Made by a program: the position numbers and the translations under genes. From positions 186,001 to 250,000 of the forward strand of contig NZ_CAKMMP010000006.1 of assembly GCF_927798175.1 (NCBI RefSeq): a stretch of 64,000 bases of DNA. Reading direction: 5' to 3'. The notes under the pieces are model-generated. The model saw only the letters and a list, made by a program, of their open reading frames with translations, ran no database searches and had not been told where the DNA came from. Of this stretch, positions 53,747 through 62,826 are shown piece by piece. The number at the start of each line of letters is the position of its first letter. The first letter of the stretch is position 1. This DNA is from Paenibacillus sp. JJ-223. GTDB taxonomy: Bacteria; Bacillota; Bacilli; Paenibacillales; Paenibacillaceae.

Positions 53747-53786
53747 GCATCCCTGTCGTGAAAACACGTGCAGGGATGTTTTTGTT
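53747..53786 (+). terminator. Terminator after the MFS gene
   Basis: GCATCCCTGTCGTG pairs with CACGTGCAGGGATGT across AAAA, followed by TTTTGTTTTT. Confidence 0.85.
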
Positions 53787-53950
53787 TTTCAAAATAACGA
53801 TGGACAAACGAGTCTCCGATGATATTCTTTCCATTAATAAGGGCAAAACGAACCATCTTCATTATCCTCTATGTAGATCATATGGATATTCAATTGTGGT
53901 GAGGAGGAGTATAATTGGAACAACAATCCAAAGAGAGGTGTGAAAAGGTC

Positions 53951-54217
53951 ATGACGACAGTCACACTCAGCAAGTGGGGGAATAGCAGTGCCATTCGGAT
54001 TCCCAATCAACTGCTTAAACGTCTTAATCTGGAGGAAGGTTCGGAGATTGAAATACGCGTTACGGAAAATAATGAATTGTTGCTGCGTCCCAAAACTAGA
54101 CCTTCTGAATCCAATAAAGAGTTGCGTGCACACCTCAAAAATTTGCTTTCAAGAGTGAAAGAAGATCAGCGTCATGATGAAATCGATGTCGGCACGGAGG
54201 GTGCTGAATCGCTGTGA
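53951..54217 (+). CDS. MazE/AbrB-type antitoxin without an intact toxin partner
   Basis: The 88-residue product has the swapped-hairpin AbrB/MazE DNA-binding motif at its start ([20 protein letters not shown], then [21 protein letters not shown]) and a charged helical tail ([20 protein letters not shown]) such as binds MazF. The ATG at 53951 fits the family length. A TTG at 53915, five bases after GAGGAGGAG, would add 12 residues and has the better ribosome site. A MazF gene would normally overlap the stop, but none is complete here. Confidence 0.85.
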   Translation: MTTVTLSKWGNSSAIRIPNQLLKRLNLEEGSEIEIRVTENNELLLRPKTRPSESNKELRAHLKNLLSRVKEDQRHDEIDVGTEGAESL

Positions 54218-54303
54218 GTATTCCCAAGCGTTGCAATCGGATCAGGCTTGATAAACCTATATTTGTTTTTACATATAAAGAGAACTATAATAGTTGTTCC
54301 ACA
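54214..54303 (+). pseudogene. Possible remnant of a MazF-type toxin start
   Basis: A GTG overlaps the antitoxin stop (GTGA at 54214-54217), as in intact mazEF pairs, and reads [15 protein letters not shown], which resembles the usual MazF opening (IPKRGDLIWLDFDP-like). After about 15 codons the similarity is lost and the frame runs on into the alcohol dehydrogenase. It looks like a truncated toxin gene, but the match is short. Confidence 0.35.
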
Positions 54304-54336
54304 AAAATTCAGACTTCTTTGGAGGAAACAAACGTT

Positions 54337-55500
54337 ATGAGATCTTTTCAGTATTATAATCCGACCCGGCTGATTTTCGGCCAAGGACAGCTTCAGGCAT
54401 TGCAAACGGAAGTACCCAAATACGGAAAACGTATTTTGCTTGTATATGGCGGCGGGAGCATCAAACGCAGCGGGCTGTATGATCAGGTGATCGCCCAATT
54501 GAACGAAATCGGCGCAGAAGTGACCGAACTGGCAGGCGTCGAACCGAATCCGCGCCTATCTACGGTCCACAAAGGCGTGGAGTTATGCCGAACGCACCAG
54601 ATCGAATTGGTGCTCGCGGTTGGCGGAGGCAGCGTGCTCGACTGCGGCAAAGCGATCGCGGTAGGGGCCAAATACGAGGGAGATATGTGGGATGTCGTTG
54701 TGCGAGAGGCCACACCGCAAGGCGGACTTCCGCTCGGAACGGTGCTGACGATGGCTGCAACGGGATCCGAGATGAACAACGGTTCGGTCATCACCAATGA
54801 GAATACGCAGGAAAAATGGGCCTGGTTCAGCGAATATTCCTATCCCGCGTTTTCGATCCTCGATCCGGTACATACGTATACCGTTCCTTTGGATCAGACC
54901 GTCTACGGCATGGTAGACATGATGTCGCACGTCTTCGAGCATTATTTCCATCCGGACACCAACACGCCGGTTCAACTCGGATTCTGCGAGACGATTCTCC
55001 GGACGGTGATTGATACGGCGCCTTTGCTCATTAAAGATCTGGAAAACTATGAACTTCGCGAAACCATTCTCTACTGTGGAACGATGGCACTGAACGATGT
55101 ACTGAACATGGGTCTTGCCGGGGATTGGGCAACGCACAATATCGAACACGCGGTGTCGGCCGTGTATGACATTCCCCATGGCGGCGGACTGGCTATCCTT
55201 TTCCCGCACTGGATGAAGCATAATCTCGATGTCAATGTAGAGCGATTCAAACGACTCGCCGTAAACGTGTTTGGCGTATCCACGGAAGGCAAATCGGACA
55301 AACAGGTTGCCGAAGAAGGCATTGAAGCGCTGCGCAGCTTCTGGACTTCGATCGGAGCTCCCAGCCGCTTGGCCGATTACGACATTGATGGCAGCCAGAT
55401 TGATGCGATGGCCGATAAAGCCATGCGTTTTGGACCATTCGGCTTTTTCAACCAATTGCAGCGCGAAGATGTCATCTCCATATACCAAGCTTCGCTTTAA
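54337..55500 (+). CDS. Iron-containing alcohol dehydrogenase (butanol dehydrogenase-like)
   Basis: The 387-residue product belongs to the type III, iron-dependent alcohol dehydrogenases (YugJ/BdhA group). NAD(P)H-binding [18 protein letters not shown] near residue 92, [17 protein letters not shown], and metal ligands in [16 protein letters not shown] and [19 protein letters not shown] (Asp and three His) are intact. GGAGGA stands 10 bases before the ATG at 54337. It reduces aldehydes such as butyraldehyde or methylglyoxal in the cytoplasm. The upstream frame joined to it comes from the toxin remnant, not from a fusion. Confidence 0.94.
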   Translation: MRSFQYYNPTRLIFGQGQLQALQTEVPKYGKRILLVYGGGSIKRSGLYDQVIAQLNEIGAEVTELAGVEPNPRLSTVHKGVELCRTHQIELVLAVGGGSVLDCGKAIAVGAKYEGDMWDVVVREATPQGGLPLGTVLTMAATGSEMNNGSVITNENTQEKWAWFSEYSYPAFSILDPVHTYTVPLDQTVYGMVDMMSHVFEHYFHPDTNTPVQLGFCETILRTVIDTAPLLIKDLENYELRETILYCGTMALNDVLNMGLAGDWATHNIEHAVSAVYDIPHGGGLAILFPHWMKHNLDVNVERFKRLAVNVFGVSTEGKSDKQVAEEGIEALRSFWTSIGAPSRLADYDIDGSQIDAMADKAMRFGPFGFFNQLQREDVISIYQASL

Positions 55501-55547
55501 GAAAAAATTCTGCGCCGGTCCTTGCCGCAAAGGCCGGTACAAACCAG

Positions 55548-55589
55548 GCACCGCATATCCCTTTGAACGAGGGATGGCGGTGCATTTTG
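55548..55589 (+). terminator. Terminator after the alcohol dehydrogenase
   Basis: GCACCGCATATCCCT pairs with AGGGATGGCGGTGC, followed by ATTTTG. The rest of the gap up to the chemoreceptor holds two further hairpins, ATTCCTT/AAGGAAT (55664-55680) and ATTTGGA/TCCAAAT (55679-55704), of unknown role. Confidence 0.75.
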
Positions 55590-55811
55590 TTTTGAACGAT
55601 CGGGACATTCCAACTTTACAGTTACAGCTTGATGGCCCACATGAGTGATTACCTTTTATTACCATTCCTTTGCAAGGAATTTGGATTTTTATAAATTTCC
55701 AAATTTATAATTGCCACTCTTTCACTGATGAAATAGATGTCATCTGCCGATATAGAATCAAGGCATATGAACTGACATGTACAATGATGAAAGTGGAAGG
55801 TGAACGCAATC

Positions 55812-57869
55812 ATGTTGAAACCCAAAGAAAAAGAGCGAATGCAGGGCATGTCGTTCAAGGTGAAGCTGCCTCTGATGATCGGATTGCTGGTCACGATCGT
55901 ATTGGTGGTGACAGCAATGCTGTGCTACAGGGTAGCCGAGAGCATTACGCTGGACAAGAGCAAGGATGAAATACGGGCCACCTCGGACCGGATCGGCGAA
56001 GCGCTGTTTTCCTCGTTAAGCCTGGAAGAACAGTCCACGTTTCTGATTACGACCCATCAAACGTTCCATGAACTGCTGAGTCTTCGCAATGCGTCTGATC
56101 AGGATAACGATGCGTTCTTCGCAGAAAACAAGGAGCTGGTAGACAAGTCCAACGGCATATTAGCAGACAGTCTCGCGGGCATGGAGGGCAACAGCAACAT
56201 CATCCTTCTGGACCGGAACGGCGTCGTGGTTGCCGCCAATGATCCTGAGGCAGTGGGCGGGGAACGCAGCGACCGTACATATTTCAAAGAGGCAATCCAG
56301 GGCCGCAACGTCATCAGCGAGGGGATCATCTCCAAACAGTTGGGCACACTGGGTACGGCCTTTGCGATGCCGTTACTGGATGACAACAAACAGGTGGAAG
56401 GAGTTCTGGTGTCCACGGCTTCAACCTCTTTTTTTGTTAACCAATTGCAGAACGTAAAAATCAATGAAGAAGGCAAAGTGATCATCCTCGACCGGGTAGG
56501 TACGGTAATGTTCAACTCCGCGGACGAGAAGATGGCTGGACAGAAAATGGAATCGGACGAGTACCAGTCCCTGATTGATCTTCCAGTCAGCGAAAAGCTG
56601 CAGCAGGGAGAAATCAGTACGGAGGAGAAAGTCGCATTTTACTCCAAAATCCCGAGATCGGATTGGACGGTGATCGTCGGGGATTCCATGAGTGACGTAA
56701 GCAAACCACTCGAAGCCATGAAGTACAAGATGTATATCGTGCTCTTCAGTGCGATTGCGGTCTCCATTGCGGCTGGAATTCTCATCTCAAGGTTGGTTAC
56801 CCAACCGATTACTCGCGTGACCAAGCTGTTCGGACAGCTGGCGGAAGGCGATCTTACCGTGAAGGCCGAAGGCAAATATAGCGGAGAGTTCAAGCGGCTG
56901 GCGGACAGCTTCAACATGATGGCCGAGGCGAACAAACAGCTGATATCGCGCATGAACGATTCCATCGGCATTTTGCACGCCAGTACCGCGGAGCTGGATT
57001 CATCGACAAAGCAGACGGCGGTTTCGATCACCGACACGACGATAACGGCACAGGAAATTGCGCGTGCCATGGTATCCCAATCCAGTGATACAGAAGCGAT
57101 CGTGGACAAGTTCATGAACGTGGGCGACAAAATCGAGCATGTCAACGAAGTTTCCCAGTCCGTCAAACAAAAGGCCGATGAAATCAAGGACGTCTTCCGC
57201 AACAATCAGGCGACGATTGATGCTTTGATTGCCGTCAATGATCGGAATGAGACCGAGGTGCGCAACATTTCCGATATTACGGTCCAGTTGGCCGAAAGCT
57301 CAAGCGGTATCCAGCAGATTACCGAGACCATTGCCGGCATTGCCAAACAAACGAAATTGCTTGCGCTGAATGCTTCCATCGAGGCTTCGCGTGCAGGCGA
57401 TCAGGGACGCGGTTTTGCCGTCGTTGCCGCAGAGATCGGCAGCCTTGCGCAGCAGACGACCGCGCAGTCGGACGTCATCCACCAGATCGTCATGCAGACG
57501 ATCGAACATGTGGAGCAGAATAATCGCAGCGTAAAGGCGATCGAGGCCATTGCCGAGCAGCATAAGCAGAGCGTGGCAGATACGCAGGAGATTTTCCGAT
57601 TCGCGACCGAAAAAATGAACACCATCCTGAACCAGATCCAGGATATCGCGGGCCAGATCGCATCGATCGAACGCGACAAGGACGACGTGCTTGGATCGGC
57701 ACAGAGTCTGTCCGCCTCCGGGGAAGAGGTATCGGCTTCGGTGGAAGAAGTCTCGGCGACGATGCAGGAGCAGACCGCCAAGACGGAAATGCTGGCCGAC
57801 ATGGTTCGTACCATCGATGACTTGACTAAACAGCTCGCCGAGGAATCTTCCCGCTTCAAAACGAAATAA
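55812..57869 (+). CDS. Methyl-accepting chemotaxis protein
   Basis: The 685-residue product is a classical chemoreceptor: a first membrane helix (about 18-40), an extracellular dCache-type sensor (about 41-290, with [16 protein letters not shown] and [14 protein letters not shown]), a second helix [19 protein letters not shown], a HAMP domain ([20 protein letters not shown]) and a cytoplasmic coiled coil with the signalling tip [20 protein letters not shown]. The ATG at 55812 follows GGAAGGTG; a GTG at 55800 overlaps that site. It signals through CheA/CheW to the flagellar motor. The ligand is unknown; dCache domains often bind amino acids or organic acids. Confidence 0.96.
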   Translation: MLKPKEKERMQGMSFKVKLPLMIGLLVTIVLVVTAMLCYRVAESITLDKSKDEIRATSDRIGEALFSSLSLEEQSTFLITTHQTFHELLSLRNASDQDNDAFFAENKELVDKSNGILADSLAGMEGNSNIILLDRNGVVVAANDPEAVGGERSDRTYFKEAIQGRNVISEGIISKQLGTLGTAFAMPLLDDNKQVEGVLVSTASTSFFVNQLQNVKINEEGKVIILDRVGTVMFNSADEKMAGQKMESDEYQSLIDLPVSEKLQQGEISTEEKVAFYSKIPRSDWTVIVGDSMSDVSKPLEAMKYKMYIVLFSAIAVSIAAGILISRLVTQPITRVTKLFGQLAEGDLTVKAEGKYSGEFKRLADSFNMMAEANKQLISRMNDSIGILHASTAELDSSTKQTAVSITDTTITAQEIARAMVSQSSDTEAIVDKFMNVGDKIEHVNEVSQSVKQKADEIKDVFRNNQATIDALIAVNDRNETEVRNISDITVQLAESSSGIQQITETIAGIAKQTKLLALNASIEASRAGDQGRGFAVVAAEIGSLAQQTTAQSDVIHQIVMQTIEHVEQNNRSVKAIEAIAEQHKQSVADTQEIFRFATEKMNTILNQIQDIAGQIASIERDKDDVLGSAQSLSASGEEVSASVEEVSATMQEQTAKTEMLADMVRTIDDLTKQLAEESSRFKTK

Positions 57870-57921
57870 CCTATTCGGAACCTTGGCGCTGCCCTCATCG
57901 TCCGTTCCGAATGTAATCAAC

Positions 57922-57982
57922 AAAGACGTGTATCGGACTGAATTCAAGTTCCATGGATTCAGGCTCGTGCACGTCTTTATTA
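57922..57982 (+). terminator. Terminator after the chemoreceptor
   Basis: AAAGACGTG (57922-57930) pairs with CACGTCTTT (57970-57978), with an inner CTGAAT/ATTCAG helix, followed by ATTACG. Confidence 0.7.
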
Positions 57983-58007
57983 CGTTGATGGTCGGAAATG
58001 TAATGTA

Positions 58008-58051
58008 TTGAGAATGATCGGTAAAAATAATTCTTTACCAATCATTCTCAA
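58008..58051. promoter_or_regulatory. 18-bp-arm inverted repeat containing TGAGAATGAT
   Basis: TTGAGAATGATCGGTAAA (58008-58025) and TTTACCAATCATTCTCAA (58034-58051) are complementary with one mismatch. The outer TGAGAATGAT half is also the core of the palindromes at 58096 and 58636, so one regulator may bind all three. Confidence 0.65.
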
Positions 58052-58095
58052 TATGATAAGATCAATGCAGATGAAGGAACAAGATGTCTCAACCT

Positions 58096-58121
58096 GAATT
58101 AGAATGATCATTCTCGAATTC
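58096..58121. promoter_or_regulatory. Palindrome AGAATGATCATTCT (site 2) before the STAS-like gene
   Basis: The core AGAATGATCATTCT (58101-58114) is perfect, with outer GAATT and GAATTC arms. Its size and composition fit the sites of the Fur/PerR/Zur family. It lies 44 bases before the next start codon. Confidence 0.7.
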
Positions 58122-58157
58122 AATACAACAACCCAAATGTCGAAGGAGTTGGCCCAC

Positions 58158-58574
58158 ATGGTTCATTTTCAATCCAAAAATGGCGTCGTATCATGGAATG
58201 AGGAGCTGCAGAGCGTAATCATCGAATGGAAAGGGTTTGCTTACGGACAGGAATTTCAAACCATCCTTTTGGAAGGCGCAGCGTTGCTCCAAAAAATGAA
58301 CGGCAGCAAAGTGCTGATGGATACGCGCAACGGAGCAGCGATTAAGGCCGATGACAAGGTATGGATCGGGGAATTTTTCATCCGACGGGCGTATGAGAGC
58401 GGGCTCAAATACATCGCTTTGCTGCAGCCGACCAGCGTCATCGCCAAGTTAAGCGTAAACCGGACGGTAGAGGGGCTTGGTGCGTTACCCTATCACCAGG
58501 AGAACTTCACCGATTGGAACGAAGCCGTGCAGTGGTTGTCCAACCCGGTTCCTTTGTTAAGCGCCATCAGCTGA
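58158..58574 (+). CDS. Small STAS/SpoIIAA-like protein
   Basis: The 138-residue product has alternating strands and helices like the STAS or SpoIIAA-like (PF11964-type) fold: VVSWNEELQSVIIEWKGFAY, then GSKVLMDTRNGAAIKADDKV and GLKYIALLQPTS. No enzyme motif is seen. The ATG at 58158 follows AAGGAG; the ORF starts earlier, inside the palindrome. It stands between two identical palindromes and upstream of the RclA-like gene, so both genes may belong to one stress response. Confidence 0.7.
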   Translation: MVHFQSKNGVVSWNEELQSVIIEWKGFAYGQEFQTILLEGAALLQKMNGSKVLMDTRNGAAIKADDKVWIGEFFIRRAYESGLKYIALLQPTSVIAKLSVNRTVEGLGALPYHQENFTDWNEAVQWLSNPVPLLSAIS

Positions 58575-58635
58575 AGATAAGGTACGCAAGTGGAGAGGCA
58601 ATGTTCACCATCAAAGAGGATTTTTTATCTATTTT

Positions 58636-58649
58636 AGAATGATCATTCT
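58636..58649. promoter_or_regulatory. Palindrome AGAATGATCATTCT (site 3) before the RclA-like gene
   Basis: The exact 14-base core of site 2 is repeated here, followed by CTCATATAG, 23 bases before the rclA-like start codon. A repressor bound here would block transcription or translation initiation of that gene. Confidence 0.75.
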
Positions 58650-58671
58650 CATATAGAAAGGTCGGTCCAAA

Positions 58672-60048
58672 ATGACCAGAAAAACATTTGACGCGTTAAT
58701 CATCGGTTTCGGCAAAGGCGGGAAAACGTTGGCTCCATTTCTGGCCGAGCAAGGCTGGAAGGTGGGTGTGGTGGAAAAGTCGCCCTCCATGTACGGCGGG
58801 ACCTGCATTAATATCGGCTGCATCCCCACGAAAGCGTTGGCCTATCAAGCGCATCTCGCTTCACGGGAAGAAGGGAACGACCAGCAAACGAGACAGGCCA
58901 AGTACGCGCATGCCATGCAGGAAAAGAATGAGCTGGTCTCTCTGCTCCGCGACAAAAACTTCAATCAACTGAACAACCACCCTAACATCACCGTGCTGAC
59001 CGGAACGGCTTCGTTTCATTCGCAGCATGAGGTCCGGGTGGAGACCGAGTCGGATACCATTATGGTGGAGGCCAAGCAGATCTTCATCAATACAGGGGCC
59101 AAACCGAACATTCCCGATCTTCCGGGCATCCATGGTCCCCGTGTCTATACGAGTACCGAAATGCTGGATTTGGCTAAACTCCCTTCCCGGTTGACGATTA
59201 TCGGAGGCGGATATATCGGTTTGGAGTTTGCATCCATCTATGCCGGGTTCGGCTCGCAGGTGACTGTTCTTGAGAGCGGAAAGGTGTTTCTGCCGAGAGA
59301 AGATCGAGAGATTGCCGAAGAAGTGAAAAACGTGCTGGAGCAGAAGGGAATTCGCTTCCGGCTGCAGACGAACGTTACGAACATCGAAAGCCAGGGCGAA
59401 GCTGCACGGCTGCTCTTGTCCGGGCCTGACGGCGAAGAAGAATGGTTGGCAGATGCCGTGCTGGTCGCTGCGGGCAGACGGGCCAATACGGATGGATTGA
59501 ATCTGGCAGCAGCAGGCGTAGAGGTGACGGAACGCGGGTTTATCCGAGTCGATGAAACACTTCGGACCACTGTCCCGCATATCTGGGCTATGGGCGACGT
59601 AAACGGCGGGCCGCAATTTACCTATATCTCGTTGGATGACTCCCGTATCGTTAAAAACCAGATGTTTGGCGACAAGACACGCACGACCGTCGACCGCCGA
59701 TTCGTTCCTTACTCCGTTTTTATCGACCCTCCGTTGGCACATGTCGGATATACGGAACAGGAGGCGGTAAAAAGGGGGCATGCCGTCAAGACGGCAAAGC
59801 TGCCTCTTACGGCATCGACGAGGGCTCGCCAGTTGCAGCAGACGGATGGTCTGATGAAGGCGGTCGTGGATGCGGCTTCCGATCGATTGCTCGGATTTAC
59901 GATGTTCGGAGCGGAGTCCAGCGAAGTCGTGAACATCGTTTCCGTATTCATGCAATCGGAGCAGCCGTTCACGGTGCTGCGCGACACCATTTTCACCCAT
60001 CCGTCGATGGCCGAGACGATCAACGATCTGCTTGGCGCGATCCAATGA
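58672..60048 (+). CDS. rclA: RclA-like flavoprotein disulfide reductase
   Basis: The 458-residue product is a class I pyridine nucleotide-disulfide oxidoreductase closest in motifs to E. coli RclA (YkgC): ALIIGFGKGGKTLAPFLAEQ, redox pair Cys45/Cys50 in GGTCINIGCIPTKAL, NKNFNQL-like RDKNFNQLNNHPNITV, the NAD(P)H site IIGGGYIGLEFASIYAGFGS, IWAMGDVNGGPQFTYISLDD, and FTHPSMAETINDLL at the end. RclA protects against reactive chlorine species and can reduce Cu(II). The ATG follows GAAAGGTCGG. It is preceded by the palindrome at 58636. Mercuric reductase is less likely as its N-terminal metal-binding domain and C-terminal Cys pair are absent. Confidence 0.85.
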   Translation: MTRKTFDALIIGFGKGGKTLAPFLAEQGWKVGVVEKSPSMYGGTCINIGCIPTKALAYQAHLASREEGNDQQTRQAKYAHAMQEKNELVSLLRDKNFNQLNNHPNITVLTGTASFHSQHEVRVETESDTIMVEAKQIFINTGAKPNIPDLPGIHGPRVYTSTEMLDLAKLPSRLTIIGGGYIGLEFASIYAGFGSQVTVLESGKVFLPREDREIAEEVKNVLEQKGIRFRLQTNVTNIESQGEAARLLLSGPDGEEEWLADAVLVAAGRRANTDGLNLAAAGVEVTERGFIRVDETLRTTVPHIWAMGDVNGGPQFTYISLDDSRIVKNQMFGDKTRTTVDRRFVPYSVFIDPPLAHVGYTEQEAVKRGHAVKTAKLPLTASTRARQLQQTDGLMKAVVDAASDRLLGFTMFGAESSEVVNIVSVFMQSEQPFTVLRDTIFTHPSMAETINDLLGAIQ

Positions 60049-60111
60049 CGTATCCCAAGTTTTTATAATGATATAAATTGATGAATTCAACTTGAAGGAG
60101 AGAACAAATAC

Positions 60112-61143
60112 ATGACGAAAAAAACGATGAAAGCTGTAGGTTTGTACAACTATTTACCGATTGAAGATCCGCAAAGCTTGATCGACATAGAGTTGGACAC
60201 ACCGACGCCAACAGGAAGGGATCTGCTGGTCAAGGTCAACGCCGTTTCGGTGAATCCCGTCGATTACAAAGTCCGTTCGCCGAAAGACCGCGAGGAGAGC
60301 GTACCCAAAGTGCTGGGATGGGACGTGTCGGGAGTCGTTGAACAGGTCGGGTCGGATGTCACGCTGTTCCAGCCAGGCGATGAAGTATTCTACGCGGGCA
60401 GCATTATGCGTCCCGGAGGCAACAGCGAGTTTCATCTGGTGGACGAACGGATCGTTGGCTCCAAGCCTTCCCGAGTGGGGTTTGCAGAGGCTGCGGCGCT
60501 CCCGTTGACATCCATTACCGCATGGGAAAGCTTGTACGACCGCTTGGGCATATCGCAGACGAAGGAGCACAATGAAGGAAAAAACATTCTGATCATCGGA
60601 GCGGCCGGGGGAGTCGGTTCAATCGCAACGCAGCTTGCGAAATATTCAGGATTGACGGTCGTCGGGACGGCTTCCCGTCCGGAATCGGCCGATTGGATCA
60701 AGGAACTGGGAGCGGATTACGTCATCAACCATTTCGAAGCATTAGTGCCGCAATTGAAAGCGATCGGCATGGAGCAGGTCGACTACATTTTGTGCTTAAA
60801 CAGTACAGGGAAACACTGGGCGAACATGGCCGAAGCGATCGCGCCGCAAGGCAAGATTTGCTCGGTGGTCGAGACGGCTGAACCGTTAAACCTGACCTTG
60901 CTCATGAACAAAAGCGCCACGTTTGCCTGGGAGTTCATGTTTACGCGTTCAACGTACCAGACGCCGGACATGATTGAGCAGCACGCACTGTTAAACGAGA
61001 TCGCGCGCCTCGTCGACGAAGGCGTGATTCGGACGACCACGAACGAAACATTGTCGCCAATCAACGCTGCGAACCTGCGCAAGGCACATGCGATGCTGGA
61101 GACGGGCCGGACCGTGGGGAAAATCGTCTTGGAAAAATTTTGA
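60112..61143 (+). CDS. Zinc-type alcohol dehydrogenase-like reductase (MDR family)
   Basis: The 343-residue product is a medium-chain dehydrogenase/reductase of the quinone-oxidoreductase type: VKVNAVSVNPVDYKVRS, VLGWDVSGVVEQVGSDV, GDEVFYAG, and the NADPH site ILIIGAAGGVGSIATQLAKY. The usual structural zinc cysteines are lacking. AAGGAGAG precedes the ATG. It probably reduces electrophilic carbonyls or quinones with NADPH, which fits its place next to an oxidative-stress flavoprotein. A terminator follows. Confidence 0.92.
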   Translation: MTKKTMKAVGLYNYLPIEDPQSLIDIELDTPTPTGRDLLVKVNAVSVNPVDYKVRSPKDREESVPKVLGWDVSGVVEQVGSDVTLFQPGDEVFYAGSIMRPGGNSEFHLVDERIVGSKPSRVGFAEAAALPLTSITAWESLYDRLGISQTKEHNEGKNILIIGAAGGVGSIATQLAKYSGLTVVGTASRPESADWIKELGADYVINHFEALVPQLKAIGMEQVDYILCLNSTGKHWANMAEAIAPQGKICSVVETAEPLNLTLLMNKSATFAWEFMFTRSTYQTPDMIEQHALLNEIARLVDEGVIRTTTNETLSPINAANLRKAHAMLETGRTVGKIVLEKF

Positions 61144-61178
61144 GGCATGCATGCGCAGAAAAAAGCAGAATATCGTCC

Positions 61179-61206
61179 AAGGGGCCTTCTCAGAAGGCCC
61201 CTTTTC
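61179..61206. terminator. Bidirectional terminator between MDR reductase and sarcosine oxidase
   Basis: GGGGCCTTC (61181-61189) pairs perfectly with GAAGGCCCC (61193-61201), followed by TTTT. It almost touches the stop codon of the convergent gene. Confidence 0.85.
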
Positions 61207-62366
61207 TATGGGGAAATGCCGGAGATGTTCGCTTCCGCAAAACGGGAAAGGACAAACCTTGAGATGTCCTGATCCGTGACCCCGGTCTGCACAAGATCGG
61301 ACAGAATGCTGCCCACCGCGCTGGCGAACTTGAAGCCATGGCCCGAAAATCCGCCGGCAATCCATACATGATCATGGGCAGGATGCCGATCGATGATAAA
61401 ATGCTCGTCAGGCGTGAATTCGTATTTGCATACCGCTCCACGCTTCAATCTCCCCGCAGCGCGAGGCATCCGGCGTTCAAGCAGCCTGCGCAAGTCGCCT
61501 TCGTCGGTTTCTTCGCTGCCGAAGGGAGCCGGGGGAGAGCCTGGCGTCCACGGTTGGCCCGTATCGTGGCGGCCGATCTTTAACCCCGCCCCGCCGATGC
61601 TTGGAAACCCGTAGTACCCGCCCTCCGGTCCGGCCAGGGTGAAACCGGGGAAGTGCTCCTCCGCAAACAGTTCCTCCGATGCTTCGAACCATCCCACCGT
61701 TTTGCGCACGGCCCGAATGGGCAGGTTCACGAACGGTTCCAAAGTCCGGAACCATGCGCCTGTACTCAATATGAGCCGATTCGCGGAGTAGGTCGAGCCA
61801 TCCGATGTTTTGACGCTCACGGTCTGCGGGCCGCATTCGACCTGCTGGACGAGCGTGTTCGTCAACAGGGTGGCTCCATGCGCTTCGGCCCGTTGTCGAT
61901 ACGCCTGAACGCAGCGTTCGCTGAACAGATAGCCTGCGTCAGGTTCATACATCGCTTCGTAATGCTCCGGCACGTCGATGCCGGGCCAGCGTTTCATGAT
62001 CTCGCTTGCTCGCAGCAGTTCGTAACGCACACCTGCCTCATCCGCATGGGCCAAGCGGTCGCGGAAGGAGTAAACGCCCGGATCCACGATGTTAAGCACG
62101 CCGGAAGGAACGAGCAATTTGCTGCCCGAGGCATCCTCAAGCTCTTCCCAGAGCTGCTGAGCAAGCAGCGCCATCGCGATATAATCGGGTCCGCCGCTAT
62201 AGACGTGGCGAATGAGACGGGGTTCACCGTGATGGCTGCCTTCGCCATGCGGGGGATCGAACGCATCGATCAGCAATGTTTTGAGCCCGCTCCGCGATAG
62301 ATAATAACCCGCGCTCATGCCCATCGAGCCTGCCCCCACGATAATAACGTCATAGTTATGTGACAT
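61206..62366 (-). CDS. Monomeric sarcosine oxidase / N-methyl amino acid oxidase
   Basis: The 386-residue product has the FAD-binding DVIIVGAGSMGMSAGYYLSR at its start, SSHGEPR-like GEGSHHGEPRLIRHVY, and a cysteine in AVCKYEFTPDEHFIIDRHP (Cys313), the place of the Cys315 that holds FAD covalently in the Bacillus enzyme. The length is as usual (about 390). It oxidises N-methylated amino acids such as sarcosine to the amine, formaldehyde and H2O2. The ATG at 62366 follows GGGAGG; the frame upstream runs into the MITE-like repeat. N-methyltryptophan oxidase is the main alternative. Confidence 0.92.
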   Translation of the reverse strand: MSHNYDVIIVGAGSMGMSAGYYLSRSGLKTLLIDAFDPPHGEGSHHGEPRLIRHVYSGGPDYIAMALLAQQLWEELEDASGSKLLVPSGVLNIVDPGVYSFRDRLAHADEAGVRYELLRASEIMKRWPGIDVPEHYEAMYEPDAGYLFSERCVQAYRQRAEAHGATLLTNTLVQQVECGPQTVSVKTSDGSTYSANRLILSTGAWFRTLEPFVNLPIRAVRKTVGWFEASEELFAEEHFPGFTLAGPEGGYYGFPSIGGAGLKIGRHDTGQPWTPGSPPAPFGSEETDEGDLRRLLERRMPRAAGRLKRGAVCKYEFTPDEHFIIDRHPAHDHVWIAGGFSGHGFKFASAVGSILSDLVQTGVTDQDISRFVLSRFAEANISGISP

Positions 62367-62399
62367 GGCCAACCCTCCCGTATCTTGGTACTCCAGAGA

Positions 62400-62617
62400 A
62401 AACCGCAAAAAAATATCCACACGTTAACGGAGAGGCGGAACCGATCTGAAGAAGCGAAGCGTGCGCTAAAAGCTTTCTGCAAGAAAGCTGAATCGGAAGC
62501 ACGGCTTATCACCGGATTTTCCCTTTGAAAAAGGGAATTCGAAAAAATCCGGGGATAACAGTAATCGGAAGATGGTACTGCACTCGTAGTCGTCAAGTGA
62601 GATTGTTAGTGCGGTTT
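62400..62617. repeat. MITE-like dispersed repeat, copy 2
   Basis: About 218 bases bounded by AAACCGCA (62400-62407) and TGCGGTTT (62610-62617), the same inverted ends as copy 1 at 36252-36430. CACGTTAACG, ATCTGAAGAAGCGAAGCGT, ATCACCGGATTT, GGGGATAACAG and ATCGGAAGATGGTACTG are shared in order. This copy has about 40 extra bases with a hairpin (AGCTTTCTGCAAGAAAGCT). The remaining bases to 62826 are AT-rich with no gene seen. Confidence 0.85.
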
Positions 62618-62826
62618 ATATAGTAGCCTAATTTAGTCCTGATCTGCGAGGAAGTCAATACATTCGCTTATAAAGAAAGGCAATACCACCATCAAATTTT
62701 CGATAAGCCATGGCATTGTATGGTTATTGAAATCATGGTAGAGTTTTGAAACAAACATTCCGATAAGATTAGTCGGCATTTATGCGACCAAATTTCTTAC
62801 AAAACTAACATGGGAGGAGCTAAGCG

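Noticed and set aside
54214-55500. Fusion of an N-terminal extension with the alcohol dehydrogenase
   Set aside because: The extension is a chance in-frame run from the antitoxin stop; the enzyme has its own ATG with GGAGGA at 54337 and starts as its family does.
58672-60048. Mercuric reductase
   Set aside because: The N-terminal heavy-metal domain and C-terminal vicinal cysteines are missing, and the FGKGGKTLA and FTHPSMAETINDLL segments fit RclA much better.
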